This document shows positions 33,213 through 40,855 of a stretch of DNA of 64,000 nucleotides, in pieces. The DNA is taken from NCBI RefSeq assembly GCF_020193575.1, contig NZ_JADYVD010000031.1:1-64000 (forward strand), in the 5' to 3' direction. Within the stretch, counting starts at the first letter, position 1, and each line of letters opens with the position of its first letter. The DNA is from Ensifer sp. IC4062. Lineage in GTDB: Bacteria; Pseudomonadota; Alphaproteobacteria; Rhizobiales; Rhizobiaceae. A program made the translations under genes and the position numbers. The notes beneath the pieces are model-generated. The model saw only the letters and a list, made by a program, of their open reading frames with translations. It was not told where the DNA came from and did not search any database.

Positions 33213-33506
33213 ATGCTCAAGACCGCCGCTTCGAAACCCGAACATCTCGCCGCCATCCGCCAGGTGAAGGCCTGGACGCGCGAGCGCTTCGCGCTCGCCG
33301 ACGATATCGCGATCATGGTGTCGGAGATCGCCTGCGGCCTGCCGGGGTGCCCGCCGCTCGAAACGGTGGTCGCCTTCTGGACGGCGCCCGACCGGCGCCA
33401 CCAGTTCAAGGTCTTCAAACGCGCCGTCGAAGTTCGGGAGGACGATCTCCCGCCGTCCTGGATGAAAAACGCGATCATCTCGGAAGACGCCGCGTCCTGC
33501 TGCTGA
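33213..33506 (+). CDS. Small conserved-type protein of unknown function, Cys-Cys C-terminus
   Basis: About 97 residues from ATG 33213; the frame is open from 33135. The core 'ACGLPGCPPLETVVAFWTAP' and 'HQFKVFKRAVEVREDDLPPS' recalls small rhizobial proteins sometimes labelled nitrate-reductase-like, without demonstrated function. Two Cys in 'CGLPGC' and two at the C-terminus ('DAASCC') could bind metal or be redox active. It lies alone on the plus strand between minus-strand catabolic operons. Confidence 0.65.
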   Translation: MLKTAASKPEHLAAIRQVKAWTRERFALADDIAIMVSEIACGLPGCPPLETVVAFWTAPDRRHQFKVFKRAVEVREDDLPPSWMKNAIISEDAASCC

Positions 33507-33569
33507 CGCGGCCCAACTGGAGGCCGGCGAGCAGCGGTGGATGACGGGTGAAACGCCTCCCATCATAGG

Positions 33570-34610
33570 TCACGCTGCCCGCGCCGCCCGCCCGCGCTTT
33601 GCGAGCTGGGCATCGAGCCTCGGATAGACGCGGCGGGCGTTGCCTTCGAAGATCTTGTAGCGGCTTTCCTCGTCGAGCGTTTCAAGCTGGTCGATGTAGC
33701 GCTTCGTGTCGTCGTAGTGGTGCCCGGTTTCCGGATCGATGCCCTTGACCGCGCCGAGCATCTCGGAGGCGAAGAGAATGTTGTCGACCGGGATGACCTT
33801 GGCCAGAAGCTCGATGCCGGGATAGTGATAGACGCAGGTGTCAAAGAAGACGTTGTTCAGCAGGTGCTCCGAGAGCAGCGGCTTCTTCATCTCCTGGGCA
33901 AGCCCGCGATAGCGCCCCCAATGGAACGGCACCGCGCCGCCGCCGTGTGGGATGACGAACTTCAGCGTCGGGAAATCCTTGAACAGGTCCCCCTGGATGA
34001 GTTGCATGAAGGCCGTCGTGTCGCCGTTGATGTAGTGCGCGCCGGTGTGGTGGAAACACGGATTACACGACGATGTGACATGGATCATCGCCGGCACCTC
34101 GAGTTCGCAGAGCTTCTCATAGAGCGGGTACCACTGGCGATCCGTGAGCGGCGGATCTGTCCAGTAGCCGCCTGATGGATCGGGATTGAGATTGACGCCG
34201 ACGAAGCCGAGCTCGTTGACGATGCGCTCAAGCTCGGGAATGCAATTCTTCGGTGCTGCGCCAGGATGCTGCGGCAATTGTCCGACCGCGGCGAAATTGT
34301 CGGGCAACAGGCTGCAAATTCGATGGATCAGGTCGTTCGACATCGCCGACCATTGCATGCTGATGGCTTCGGTACCGACGTGATGGGCCATGCCGGCGGC
34401 GCGCGGCGAAAAAATCGTCAGGTCGCTTCCGCGCTCCTTCTGGAATTTGAGCTGCGGTTCGACCGATTTCAGCAGCATCTCGTCGGTAATGCCGAGATCT
34501 GACGAGAGCGGCCGGCGCATCGGGTCTGCGAGACCGGCGAGCTGCTTGTCCCTGAACTGGTGGAGCGCCTGCGGCTCCGTCGTGTAGTGTCCGTGAATGT
34601 CGATGATCAT
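33570..34610 (-). CDS. ligJ: 4-Oxalomesaconate hydratase-like amidohydrolase
   Basis: A 346-residue protein that matches what I recall of LigJ along its full length. Marks are 'MIIDIHGHYTTEPQAL' (metal HxH), 'KERGSDLTIFSPRAAGMAHH', 'NLNPDPSGGYWTDPPL', 'MIHVTSSCNPCFHHTGAHY', 'FVIPHGGGAVPFHWGR' and 'ILFASEMLGAVKGIDPETG'. LigJ hydrates 4-oxalomesaconate to 4-carboxy-4-hydroxy-2-oxoadipate in the protocatechuate 4,5-cleavage and gallate pathways. The LigK-like aldolase gene at 31241 supplies the next step. The ring-cleavage genes ligAB, ligC and ligI were not found in the window. ATG at 34610 begins with the canonical N-terminus. Confidence 0.88.
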   Translation of the reverse strand: MIIDIHGHYTTEPQALHQFRDKQLAGLADPMRRPLSSDLGITDEMLLKSVEPQLKFQKERGSDLTIFSPRAAGMAHHVGTEAISMQWSAMSNDLIHRICSLLPDNFAAVGQLPQHPGAAPKNCIPELERIVNELGFVGVNLNPDPSGGYWTDPPLTDRQWYPLYEKLCELEVPAMIHVTSSCNPCFHHTGAHYINGDTTAFMQLIQGDLFKDFPTLKFVIPHGGGAVPFHWGRYRGLAQEMKKPLLSEHLLNNVFFDTCVYHYPGIELLAKVIPVDNILFASEMLGAVKGIDPETGHHYDDTKRYIDQLETLDEESRYKIFEGNARRVYPRLDAQLAKRGRAARAA

Positions 34611-34668
34611 GTGTCATCCTTGTGCTGCAACAGGCGAGTGCGGAGTTGTTCCGCCACTTCCTCCAGCC

Positions 34669-35535
34669 TCAAATCGAAGGGAAAAGTTCATCCACGTCAT
34701 AGACGCGGGGCGTGATCTGCTGCTCGGCCGAATAGGCAAAGGCGAGCTGCAGCGACCGGCGGTTTTCCTCCAGCCCGTAAGGAGGAGGCGGTGCCGCGCC
34801 GTCGGCTTCGGCAACACGGCGCGCCTCGTCGAACAACTCCATCAACTCTCCGGCGAGCCACGGGTGCTCTTCCATCAGAGAGGTCTTGATCGTCAGAACG
34901 TGGTTGATCGGAACGATGCCGGTGGCGGTAATCCAGTCCTTCGCAGCCTTCTCGGCATCGGGAACGACACTGCGGATGCCTGACGGATCGACTTCGCGTT
35001 CGCCCATGATCGCGGAAAGCGCGCCTGCGAGCATCAGTGGCCGCAGGGCCATTTCCGATTGATTACGTACCGCGATGGCCGGGTCGTCGTATTCGCTGAG
35101 ATGTGCATCCTCCATGGTGACCCAGGTGATGCTGTTGAGGTCGACGCCGTATTCGTGCTGCAGGATGCCACGGACCCAGACGCCGGATGTCTGCGCATAG
35201 GCACGCACGCCGACCCTCGTGTTTTCGAGATCACGCGGCCCATCGATCTTTGATTCGACGGGACAAACGAGATTGGTATGCGGCAGTCGGCTCCAGAGCG
35301 GCACCGCAAGTCCGGTGATCGGCTTTCCGTAGTGATGTGCCAGGAGATGCGTGACGATCGCCATTTCCGAAAGATCGAGGTCACCACCGCGTACCATCGT
35401 GCGGAACGCCTTGGGCAGCGGGTCGAAGTCCTGGAACTCGAGCGTCACCCGGCTCGATCGCACCCTGCCATCCTTCAGGGGCCCGACGTGGTCGTGTTTC
35501 CCGACCGCGGTCCGCAAAACCAATGGTTCGGCCAT
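34669..35535 (-). CDS. Pht5-like protein, paralogue 3 (short, divergent)
   Basis: A 288-residue member of the same family as 13455 and 26836, but about 40 residues shorter and more divergent. Shared features are 'GGDLDLSEMAIVTHLLAHHY', 'TRVGVRAYAQTSGVWVRGIL', 'DWITATGIVPINHVLTIK' and 'PPYGLEENRRSLQLAFAYS'. The N-terminus 'EPLVLRTAVGKHDHVGPLKD' keeps the first strand, so it is not truncated there; the shortening is internal. It could be a decarboxylase with a different substrate or a cytoplasmic binding protein. It heads a minus-strand group with the LigJ-like gene and has the palindrome at 35560 just upstream. Confidence 0.78.
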   Translation of the reverse strand: MAEPLVLRTAVGKHDHVGPLKDGRVRSSRVTLEFQDFDPLPKAFRTMVRGGDLDLSEMAIVTHLLAHHYGKPITGLAVPLWSRLPHTNLVCPVESKIDGPRDLENTRVGVRAYAQTSGVWVRGILQHEYGVDLNSITWVTMEDAHLSEYDDPAIAVRNQSEMALRPLMLAGALSAIMGEREVDPSGIRSVVPDAEKAAKDWITATGIVPINHVLTIKTSLMEEHPWLAGELMELFDEARRVAEADGAAPPPPYGLEENRRSLQLAFAYSAEQQITPRVYDVDELFPSI

Positions 35536-35559
35536 TTGCGTTTTAACCCTCCTAATCTT

Positions 35560-35578
35560 TGTTCCTTTATGCGGAACG
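35560..35578. promoter_or_regulatory. Palindromic operator, IclR-type, copy B
   Basis: TGTTCC-TTTATGC-GGAACG lies 25 bases upstream of the Pht5-like start at 35535. Its reverse complement matches copy A (21712-21730) at 17 of 19 positions, including the spacer AT-rich core. This links the LigJ/Pht5-like operon to the dioxygenase operon. Confidence 0.7.
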
Positions 35579-35745
35579 ATGTTCTGATTTAAGTATCATA
35601 CTGTGAATCACCCTCGGGTCAATCGCGCCTGGTAGATTTTTATCTTTCGTCAGTTCGGGGGTGATGCAGCGGCTCGCCGATTCGCAGGAGGACGGCCGCG
35701 GCCGGTCAGGCCGCGACACTCGAAGAGCGCACGCTTGCGATAGGG

Positions 35746-36285
35746 TCAGGCCATTCCGGCGAAGCTCAGCAGAAAATAGCCGACACCAACAACTGCAAGG
35801 AGAGGATAGGGGCCGGTCTTCGTCGTCAGCAAGACGGCGATCGCGCCAAGGGACGTTGCGAGTTCGAGCGGCGTGAACCTGGCCGACTGGCCGACGGCGA
35901 AGACGCCGGCGAAAATCAGGCCGACGGCGACGGGAGCGAGCCCCTTCTCCGCCGCAAGTGCCCAGGCCGTGTGGCGATGGCGCTGCCAGTAGCTGCCCAG
36001 AATACAGAGCAGGATGGACGAGGGAATGAATATCGCGAGCGTTGCGAGGACTGCCCCCCACAGGCCGCTGAGCTCCCATCCGATCAATGCCACAATCAAG
36101 GTGCCGGGGCCGGGCGCTGCGCGCGAAATGGCGTAGAGATCGGTAAACTGCGGGCCGCTCAGCAGATGCAGGATGTCGACGGTCTGATGCTGTAGGCTCG
36201 CCACGATCGTCTGGCCACCGCCGAATGAAACCAGCGACAGCGGGATGCAGAGGAGAATGAGATTGAGCAGCTTGTCGTCATCCAC
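35746..36285 (-). CDS. chrA: Chromate transporter subunit, short-chain ChrA half 2
   Basis: A 179-residue membrane protein with the ChrA motifs 'SLVSFGGGQTIVASLQHQTV' and 'AAPGPGTLIVALIGWELSG'. About five hydrophobic segments are visible. The frame is open to 36321, but GTG 36285, overlapping the upstream stop by 8 bases, gives a normal N-terminus. Together with 36278-36865 it forms a split two-gene chromate or sulfate-type transporter. The role is chromate efflux in known members; other anions are possible. Confidence 0.85.
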   Translation of the reverse strand: MDDDKLLNLILLCIPLSLVSFGGGQTIVASLQHQTVDILHLLSGPQFTDLYAISRAAPGPGTLIVALIGWELSGLWGAVLATLAIFIPSSILLCILGSYWQRHRHTAWALAAEKGLAPVAVGLIFAGVFAVGQSARFTPLELATSLGAIAVLLTTKTGPYPLLAVVGVGYFLLSFAGMA

Positions 36286-36865
36286 GCGATTTCTCCCGTT
36301 CGATCCAGAATGTAGCGGCAACGCTGACGGGAATGGCGCCCGCGACGACGGCGACGAGCGACCAGCGCATAACGCCGACCATCAGGAAGACGGCTATCGC
36401 CATCAGAATAGGCAGCGCATGTCCCTTGAGCCGGCGGGCGGTTTTGATCCCCATCGTCAGTGACGAGGCGATGCCAACACAGGCAAGTCCCCGCAGCACC
36501 GCCTGCGCCTCGGGATGCGACTTCAGCTGCTGATAGGTGACGCTCATAGCCAGGATCACCGCGAAGGCGGGCAAGACCATGCCGAAGAGCGCGATACAGG
36601 CGCCGGCAACCCCACGCAGTTTCAGGCCGATATAGACGGCGAGGTTGACCGGATTGGCGCCCGGCATGATCTGGGCGACCGTCAGGGTCTTGAGGAACTC
36701 GTCGTCGGTCAGCCAGCCCCGGCGTTCGACGATCTCGCGATGGGTCCAGCCGGCCATGCCTCCTCCAAACGAGGAGGCGCCGAGCCGCAGAAACGAAACG
36801 AGCAGGGCAAGAGTGGTCACATTCTCCTCCCTCTCCATGCCGATGTCGCCGACAGGTTTGTCCAT
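36278..36865 (-). CDS. chrA: Chromate transporter subunit, short-chain ChrA half 1
   Basis: A 195-residue membrane protein with 'RLGASSFGGGMAGWTHREIV' and 'VAQIMPGANPVNLAVYIGLK', the N-terminal ChrA domain. ATG 36865 is preceded by GGAG at 5 bases; a GTG at 36820, just after GGGAGGAG, is an alternative start closer to the conserved region. It overlaps the second half gene, so the two products probably assemble as a heterodimer. Confidence 0.87.
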   Translation of the reverse strand: MDKPVGDIGMEREENVTTLALLVSFLRLGASSFGGGMAGWTHREIVERRGWLTDDEFLKTLTVAQIMPGANPVNLAVYIGLKLRGVAGACIALFGMVLPAFAVILAMSVTYQQLKSHPEAQAVLRGLACVGIASSLTMGIKTARRLKGHALPILMAIAVFLMVGVMRWSLVAVVAGAIPVSVAATFWIEREKSRG

Positions 36866-37020
36866 TGGTACTCCGGTAGCCGCAATCTCCCCTCGGCATC
36901 CCGAAGCCGCGGAGAGAGCAATTTGAATAGAGATGCGATTGGCGCGGCGCGCTTGCCCTGCGCGCCTGTGAGTATCGGAATGCTAGTGGCGTAAGCCACG
37001 GAAAGTCCACGCCATTTCGC

Positions 37021-37037
37021 CTTAGCTGCGCGCTAAG
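37021..37037. promoter_or_regulatory. LysR-type box in tctA upstream region
   Basis: CTTAGC-TGCGC-GCTAAG is a perfect inverted repeat in the 600-base region between the chromate genes and tctA. A related TTAG-N6-CTAA site is at 37160-37173. Both fit the T-N11-A layout of LysR sites. The rest of the 36866-37464 gap has no supported gene. Confidence 0.5.
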
Positions 37038-37464
37038 AAAAATTTATCGACGCCTTCGCTGTGCGCAAGACACGTCCAACGAATGCGCCAAGTTTAAGCC
37101 TGTCTGCCCTGACGAGGTCACAACCAAAAGTGATGGCGGAATGGTCAGTTCAATTTGGCTTAGTATTTGCTAAAGAAGGAAAATAGCTGAGATATCAAAG
37201 TGATAAACGTGTGGTTGCGGATGGCTGCAGCGCCGCCCTTGATCGCGGCCCGAATTTCTGTCCGCGTGAAAACTACTGGACTAAGCATAATTTTTTGCTT
37301 TGGACAAAGGTCCCGGCGATGGCACTAATGAAACCACGCAATAGGCAGGGGCAGCGCGAATGATGGCAATCGCCCTGTCTACAGGAGGAGTTCGCAAGTG
37401 ATTGCCCGATGGAGCCGCGATTTGATCGGCGGAACTCCATTCTACGGGAGGATTGGAACCAGAA

Positions 37465-38976
37465 ATGATCGAGACTATGTTCGGGGCGCTCTTTAATCTT
37501 GTGAGCACCCCCCACACCATGGGTCTCATGCTGATCGCGGTCGTCTTCGGACTGCTCGTCGGCGTGACGCCCGGCATCGGAGGCAAGCTCTCCATCGCCA
37601 TGGCGATTCCGTTCGTCTATGGCATGGACATGGTGGCGGGCGCCGTTTTTCTGTTGACCATGCACGCCGTCAACGGCACCAGCGGCCAGATATCGAGCAT
37701 CATGTTCGGCATCCCCGGTGATGGTGACGATGCGGCAACCACGCTTGACGGCTATCCACTCGCCAAGCAGGGGCAGGCGGCCCGCGCGCTCGGGGCCAGT
37801 ATTACCGCCTCCGGCGTCGGCGGCATCATCGGCGCGGTCGTTTTTGCGATCATGATTCCGGTGCTGGAGCCGGTAATCCTGATGTTCAGCCCTGCCGAGT
37901 TCTTCCTGATTGCCCTTCTCGGCATCAGTTTCATCGCGTTCCTGGCGAGCGGCAGCAAGATCGTCAAAGGCCTGATCGTCGGCTTCTACGGTCTCATGCT
38001 GTCGACGATCGGCATGGACCCGATCACCGGCACGCCGCGCTATGCGGGCGACATGCTTTTCCTGTGGGACGGCGTCAGCCTCGTGACCGCGGTGCTCGCC
38101 ATGTTCGCCGTACCGGAAATGCTGGCGCTGGCCACCAAGGGCGGTTCGATCTCGGCCGTGGCGATGGATAAGGCGTTCTCGTATCGGCAGATGTTTTCGG
38201 GCGTGATGGAAGTCCCGCGTCACTGGTGGCTCGTGGTCCGCACCTCTATCATCGGCTCGGTCATCGGGATGATTCCTGGTCTCGGTGGCTCGACTGCGGC
38301 ATGGCTCTGCTACGGCCATGCGGTACAGAGCTCGAAGACACCGGAGCGTTTTGGCAAGGGCGCGATCGAGGGCGTCATCGCCCCGGAGACCGCCAGCAAC
38401 GGCAAGGAAGGTGGCTCTCTGCTGCCGACTCTCTTCTTCGGCATCCCGGGCAGCTCCGGCATGGCCGTCCTGCTCGGCGCCTTCCTCATCCTTGGTATCC
38501 AGCCGGGTGCGATGATGGTCACCAAGCACCTCGATCTGGTCTGGACGCTGATCTGGGCACTGGTCGTGGGCAACCTCATTGCTGTTGCCATGCTGCTTGT
38601 CGTCTGTCGCTGGCTTGCGGTTCTGACCTTCGTCAACGGCCGCATGCTGGCGCCCTTCATCCTTGTCTTCGTGACCATCGGCTGCTTCGTCAGCGACGTG
38701 CAGTGGCAGAACCTCGTAGTCCTCGTTCTCTTCAGTGCAATCGGCTACGGCTTCCAACGGGCCGGCTGGCCACGCTCGCCCTTCGTCATCGGACTTGTTC
38801 TCGGCGGACAGGCAGAGGCATCGCTGCACCAGGCTCTGCAGCTGTGGGGTTACTCCTTCTTCCTTCGCCCGCTGTCGCTGGTCCTCATTGGCATGATCGT
38901 CGCGCTGATGGTCTACGCCTTCTACCGCAATTTCCGGCCCGGCAATCGCCAGCCTAGCGTGGAGATCAACACGTGA
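37465..38976 (+). CDS. tctA: Tripartite tricarboxylate transporter, large permease TctA
   Basis: A 503-residue membrane protein with about 11-12 spans. Family marks are 'GVTPGIGGKLSIAMAIPFVY' near the N-terminus, 'MFGIPGDGDDAATTLDGYPL' and the second internal-repeat motif 'IGMIPGLGGSTAAWLCYGHA' with 'FFGIPGSSGMAVLLGA'. It is the main translocation subunit of a TctABC system for carboxylic acids. ATG 37465 is used; a TTG at 37453 lies too close to GGGAGG. In the present setting an aromatic di- or tricarboxylate is a reasonable substrate (inference). It is coupled to tctB by a 4-base overlap. Confidence 0.93.
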   Translation: MIETMFGALFNLVSTPHTMGLMLIAVVFGLLVGVTPGIGGKLSIAMAIPFVYGMDMVAGAVFLLTMHAVNGTSGQISSIMFGIPGDGDDAATTLDGYPLAKQGQAARALGASITASGVGGIIGAVVFAIMIPVLEPVILMFSPAEFFLIALLGISFIAFLASGSKIVKGLIVGFYGLMLSTIGMDPITGTPRYAGDMLFLWDGVSLVTAVLAMFAVPEMLALATKGGSISAVAMDKAFSYRQMFSGVMEVPRHWWLVVRTSIIGSVIGMIPGLGGSTAAWLCYGHAVQSSKTPERFGKGAIEGVIAPETASNGKEGGSLLPTLFFGIPGSSGMAVLLGAFLILGIQPGAMMVTKHLDLVWTLIWALVVGNLIAVAMLLVVCRWLAVLTFVNGRMLAPFILVFVTIGCFVSDVQWQNLVVLVLFSAIGYGFQRAGWPRSPFVIGLVLGGQAEASLHQALQLWGYSFFLRPLSLVLIGMIVALMVYAFYRNFRPGNRQPSVEINT

Positions 38977-39500
38977 AGAACCTTTCCTTCAGCACATGGC
39001 TCACCATTGTCATGCTCGCTTTCTTCATCGTCATGGTAGGCCTCTCGATGGAGTTTCCAGCCAAGGCGCGCTTCATGCCCCTGATCGTCGGCCTGCCGGC
39101 TATCGCTCTCTGTCTCGTCCAGCTCGGCATCGATTTGATGCCGTCCTCGAAGAGCGCATTCCACGGTGCGCCGCAGGCCGGTCTGGCGCAGCAGACTGGT
39201 CCGGAGTCGGAACTGCCGGAATTCGGACCGCACACGGTCTCGCAGGAGCTGCTGATGTGGACCTATTTCGTGGCCTTTGTCGCCGGGATCCTGGCCTTCG
39301 GGTTTTACGTGAGCGTGCCCGTGTTGCTGCTGACGTTCCTTCGTCGCGAAGCGGAAGCGTCGTGGCGGTTTGCTTTCTCCTTGGCGGCGGCCGCCACGCT
39401 GGTGCTCTACCTGATGTTCGGCGCACTGCTGCAGATTCAGCTCCATCCCGGATTCGTCACGCCCTGGGTGGTGCAGGCAATCGGGATTGGGGCAGCCTGA
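38973..39500 (+). CDS. tctB: Tripartite tricarboxylate transporter, small membrane subunit TctB
   Basis: A 175-residue protein with four hydrophobic segments, starting at GTG 38973 that overlaps the tctA stop (GTGA). The size and topology are usual for TctB. A short loop with 'QTGPESELPEFGPHTV' separates the two halves. Downstream is a hairpin and then two tctC genes. Confidence 0.9.
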   Translation: MKNLSFSTWLTIVMLAFFIVMVGLSMEFPAKARFMPLIVGLPAIALCLVQLGIDLMPSSKSAFHGAPQAGLAQQTGPESELPEFGPHTVSQELLMWTYFVAFVAGILAFGFYVSVPVLLLTFLRREAEASWRFAFSLAAAATLVLYLMFGALLQIQLHPGFVTPWVVQAIGIGAA

Positions 39501-39530
39501 CCAGGAACCGCGAGGAGGCGGTTCAAAAAA

Positions 39531-39548
39531 GCGCGCCTTCCGGCGCGC
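39531..39548 (+). terminator. Stem-loop between tctB and first tctC
   Basis: GCGCGCC (39531-39537) pairs with GGCGCGC (39542-39548) through a TTCC loop, directly after an A-tract. It may partly terminate the tctAB message and separate tctC expression. Confidence 0.5.
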
Positions 39549-39700
39549 GCGCCGAAAAGAAACACCAAACGCACTGCAAGGATGGTTTCACGTTGGCAGC
39601 CACCGTGAGCGGGATTGGTTTTGTCGCTTGCAGATGTTGTCAGAAACCAGGGGGTCCGCAAGAGCGGCCAACTTACGCCGAAGGGCAATGGGAGGATTAA

Positions 39701-40705
39701 ATGGGAATTCCAACACTTCGCATCGCGATATCGGGTGCTACGATTCTGACAGCTTTTTGGCCAGGGCTCGCCTCGGCCGAGGACGGCGTAGAGTTCTTCA
39801 ACGGCAAGACTGTCAATTACATCGTCGCGACGTCGCCGGGCGGCGTGTACGACACCAACGGACGTCTTGTCGCGCAATACATGCAGAAATACCTGCCGGG
39901 TTCGACCTTCGTCGTGCAGAACATGCCGGGCGCCGGCCATCTGTTGGGCACGAACTACATCTATGCCTCCGAACCGGACGGTCTGACCTTCGGCACCTTC
40001 AATACCGGGCTGCTCTACGGTCAGCTCAGCGGCGACGAGAACATCAAGTTCGACCTGACGAAGATGTCTTGGATCGGAAAGGTTGCGTCCGACCCCCGGA
40101 TCATTCTCGTCACCAAGGAGTCGGGCATCGAAAGCTACGAACAGCTGAAAGCCCTGAAGGAGCCGATCAAATTCGCGACCGCCGGAAAGGGAAGCGCCTC
40201 GATGATCGAGGCGACCATGTTCGTCAAGGCACTAAACCTGCCGATCCAGGTGGTTTCCGGCTACAACGGCAACGAGGACCAGCTCGCGATGATGCGGGGC
40301 GAGGTCCAGGGTGTAATCGGGTCCCGATCGGAATTCCAGCAGTTCGTCGATGAGGGCAAAGGCCGCTTCATCGCGCAAGTCGGCGGCACCGAGACCGATG
40401 TGCCGCAGCTCTCCACAATGGTCGACGACGCGACGGCGAAGCAGGTCGTCGGCCTGATCGAGTCGCAGAGCGGGATCTCGCGCCTTTCGGCCGGCCCGGC
40501 CGGAATTCCCGAGGATCGCCTGAAGGCTCTCCGGGACGCCTATAAGGCCGCCACGTCCGATCCGGAATTCATCGAGAAGGCGCGTGGGCTCGGTCTTCCC
40601 GTCGATCCTGCGGTGGGCGACGAGGTCGGAACGCGGGTCAACAAGGCTCTGGACCAGGCGCCGGAGGTCATCAACGTTCTGAAGGAAGCGCTGAGCGAAG
40701 GCTGA
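39701..40705 (+). CDS. tctC: Tripartite tricarboxylate transporter substrate-binding protein TctC, copy 1
   Basis: A 334-residue periplasmic binding protein. The signal peptide is residues ~1-26 ('ATILTAFWPGLASAE'). The mature N-terminus is 'VEFFNGKTVNYIVATSPGG', followed by the Bug-family 'VVQNMPGAGHLLGTNYIYA' and 'AGPAGIPEDRLKALRDAY'. GGGAGG lies before ATG 39701. It is highly similar to the next gene throughout, indicating tandem duplication. It differs at the binding loop (SPGGVYDTNG compared with GPGGGYDTNG), so the pair may recognise different acids. Confidence 0.93.
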   Translation: MGIPTLRIAISGATILTAFWPGLASAEDGVEFFNGKTVNYIVATSPGGVYDTNGRLVAQYMQKYLPGSTFVVQNMPGAGHLLGTNYIYASEPDGLTFGTFNTGLLYGQLSGDENIKFDLTKMSWIGKVASDPRIILVTKESGIESYEQLKALKEPIKFATAGKGSASMIEATMFVKALNLPIQVVSGYNGNEDQLAMMRGEVQGVIGSRSEFQQFVDEGKGRFIAQVGGTETDVPQLSTMVDDATAKQVVGLIESQSGISRLSAGPAGIPEDRLKALRDAYKAATSDPEFIEKARGLGLPVDPAVGDEVGTRVNKALDQAPEVINVLKEALSEG

Positions 40706-40724
40706 TGCCCTTAGACCACAACGG

Positions 40725-40819
40725 CTTTGGGTCGAATCGACCCAAAGTCATAAACCTGATCGATTCTAATAGAGCGGATGCGGGCGGAAAACCGCGGACA
40801 CTTTTCCTCATCCCGCTCT
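40725..40819. repeat. RIME-like intergenic element, copy 2
   Basis: First hairpin CTTTGGGTCGA (40725-40735)/TCGACCCAAAG (40737-40747), a perfect palindrome that may also terminate tctC copy 1. Second hairpin AGAGCGG (40771-40777)/CCGCTCT (40813-40819). Layout as at 31152-31242. Confidence 0.65.
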
Positions 40820-40855
40820 GTCGAAATTTCAAGCTTCAACTGGGAGGGAAAATCA

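Noticed and set aside
33069-33566. Minus-strand open frame of 165 codons
   Set aside because: It overlaps the better supported small plus-strand gene at 33213 and has no recognisable start or domain.
34669-35535. Calling the short Pht5-like gene a truncated pseudogene
   Set aside because: Frame, start, stop and both terminal motifs are intact; the shorter length is internal divergence.
37273-38829. Minus-strand open frame of 518 codons
   Set aside because: Antisense to tctA; the His/Asp/Glu-rich product reflects the complement of a hydrophobic membrane protein.
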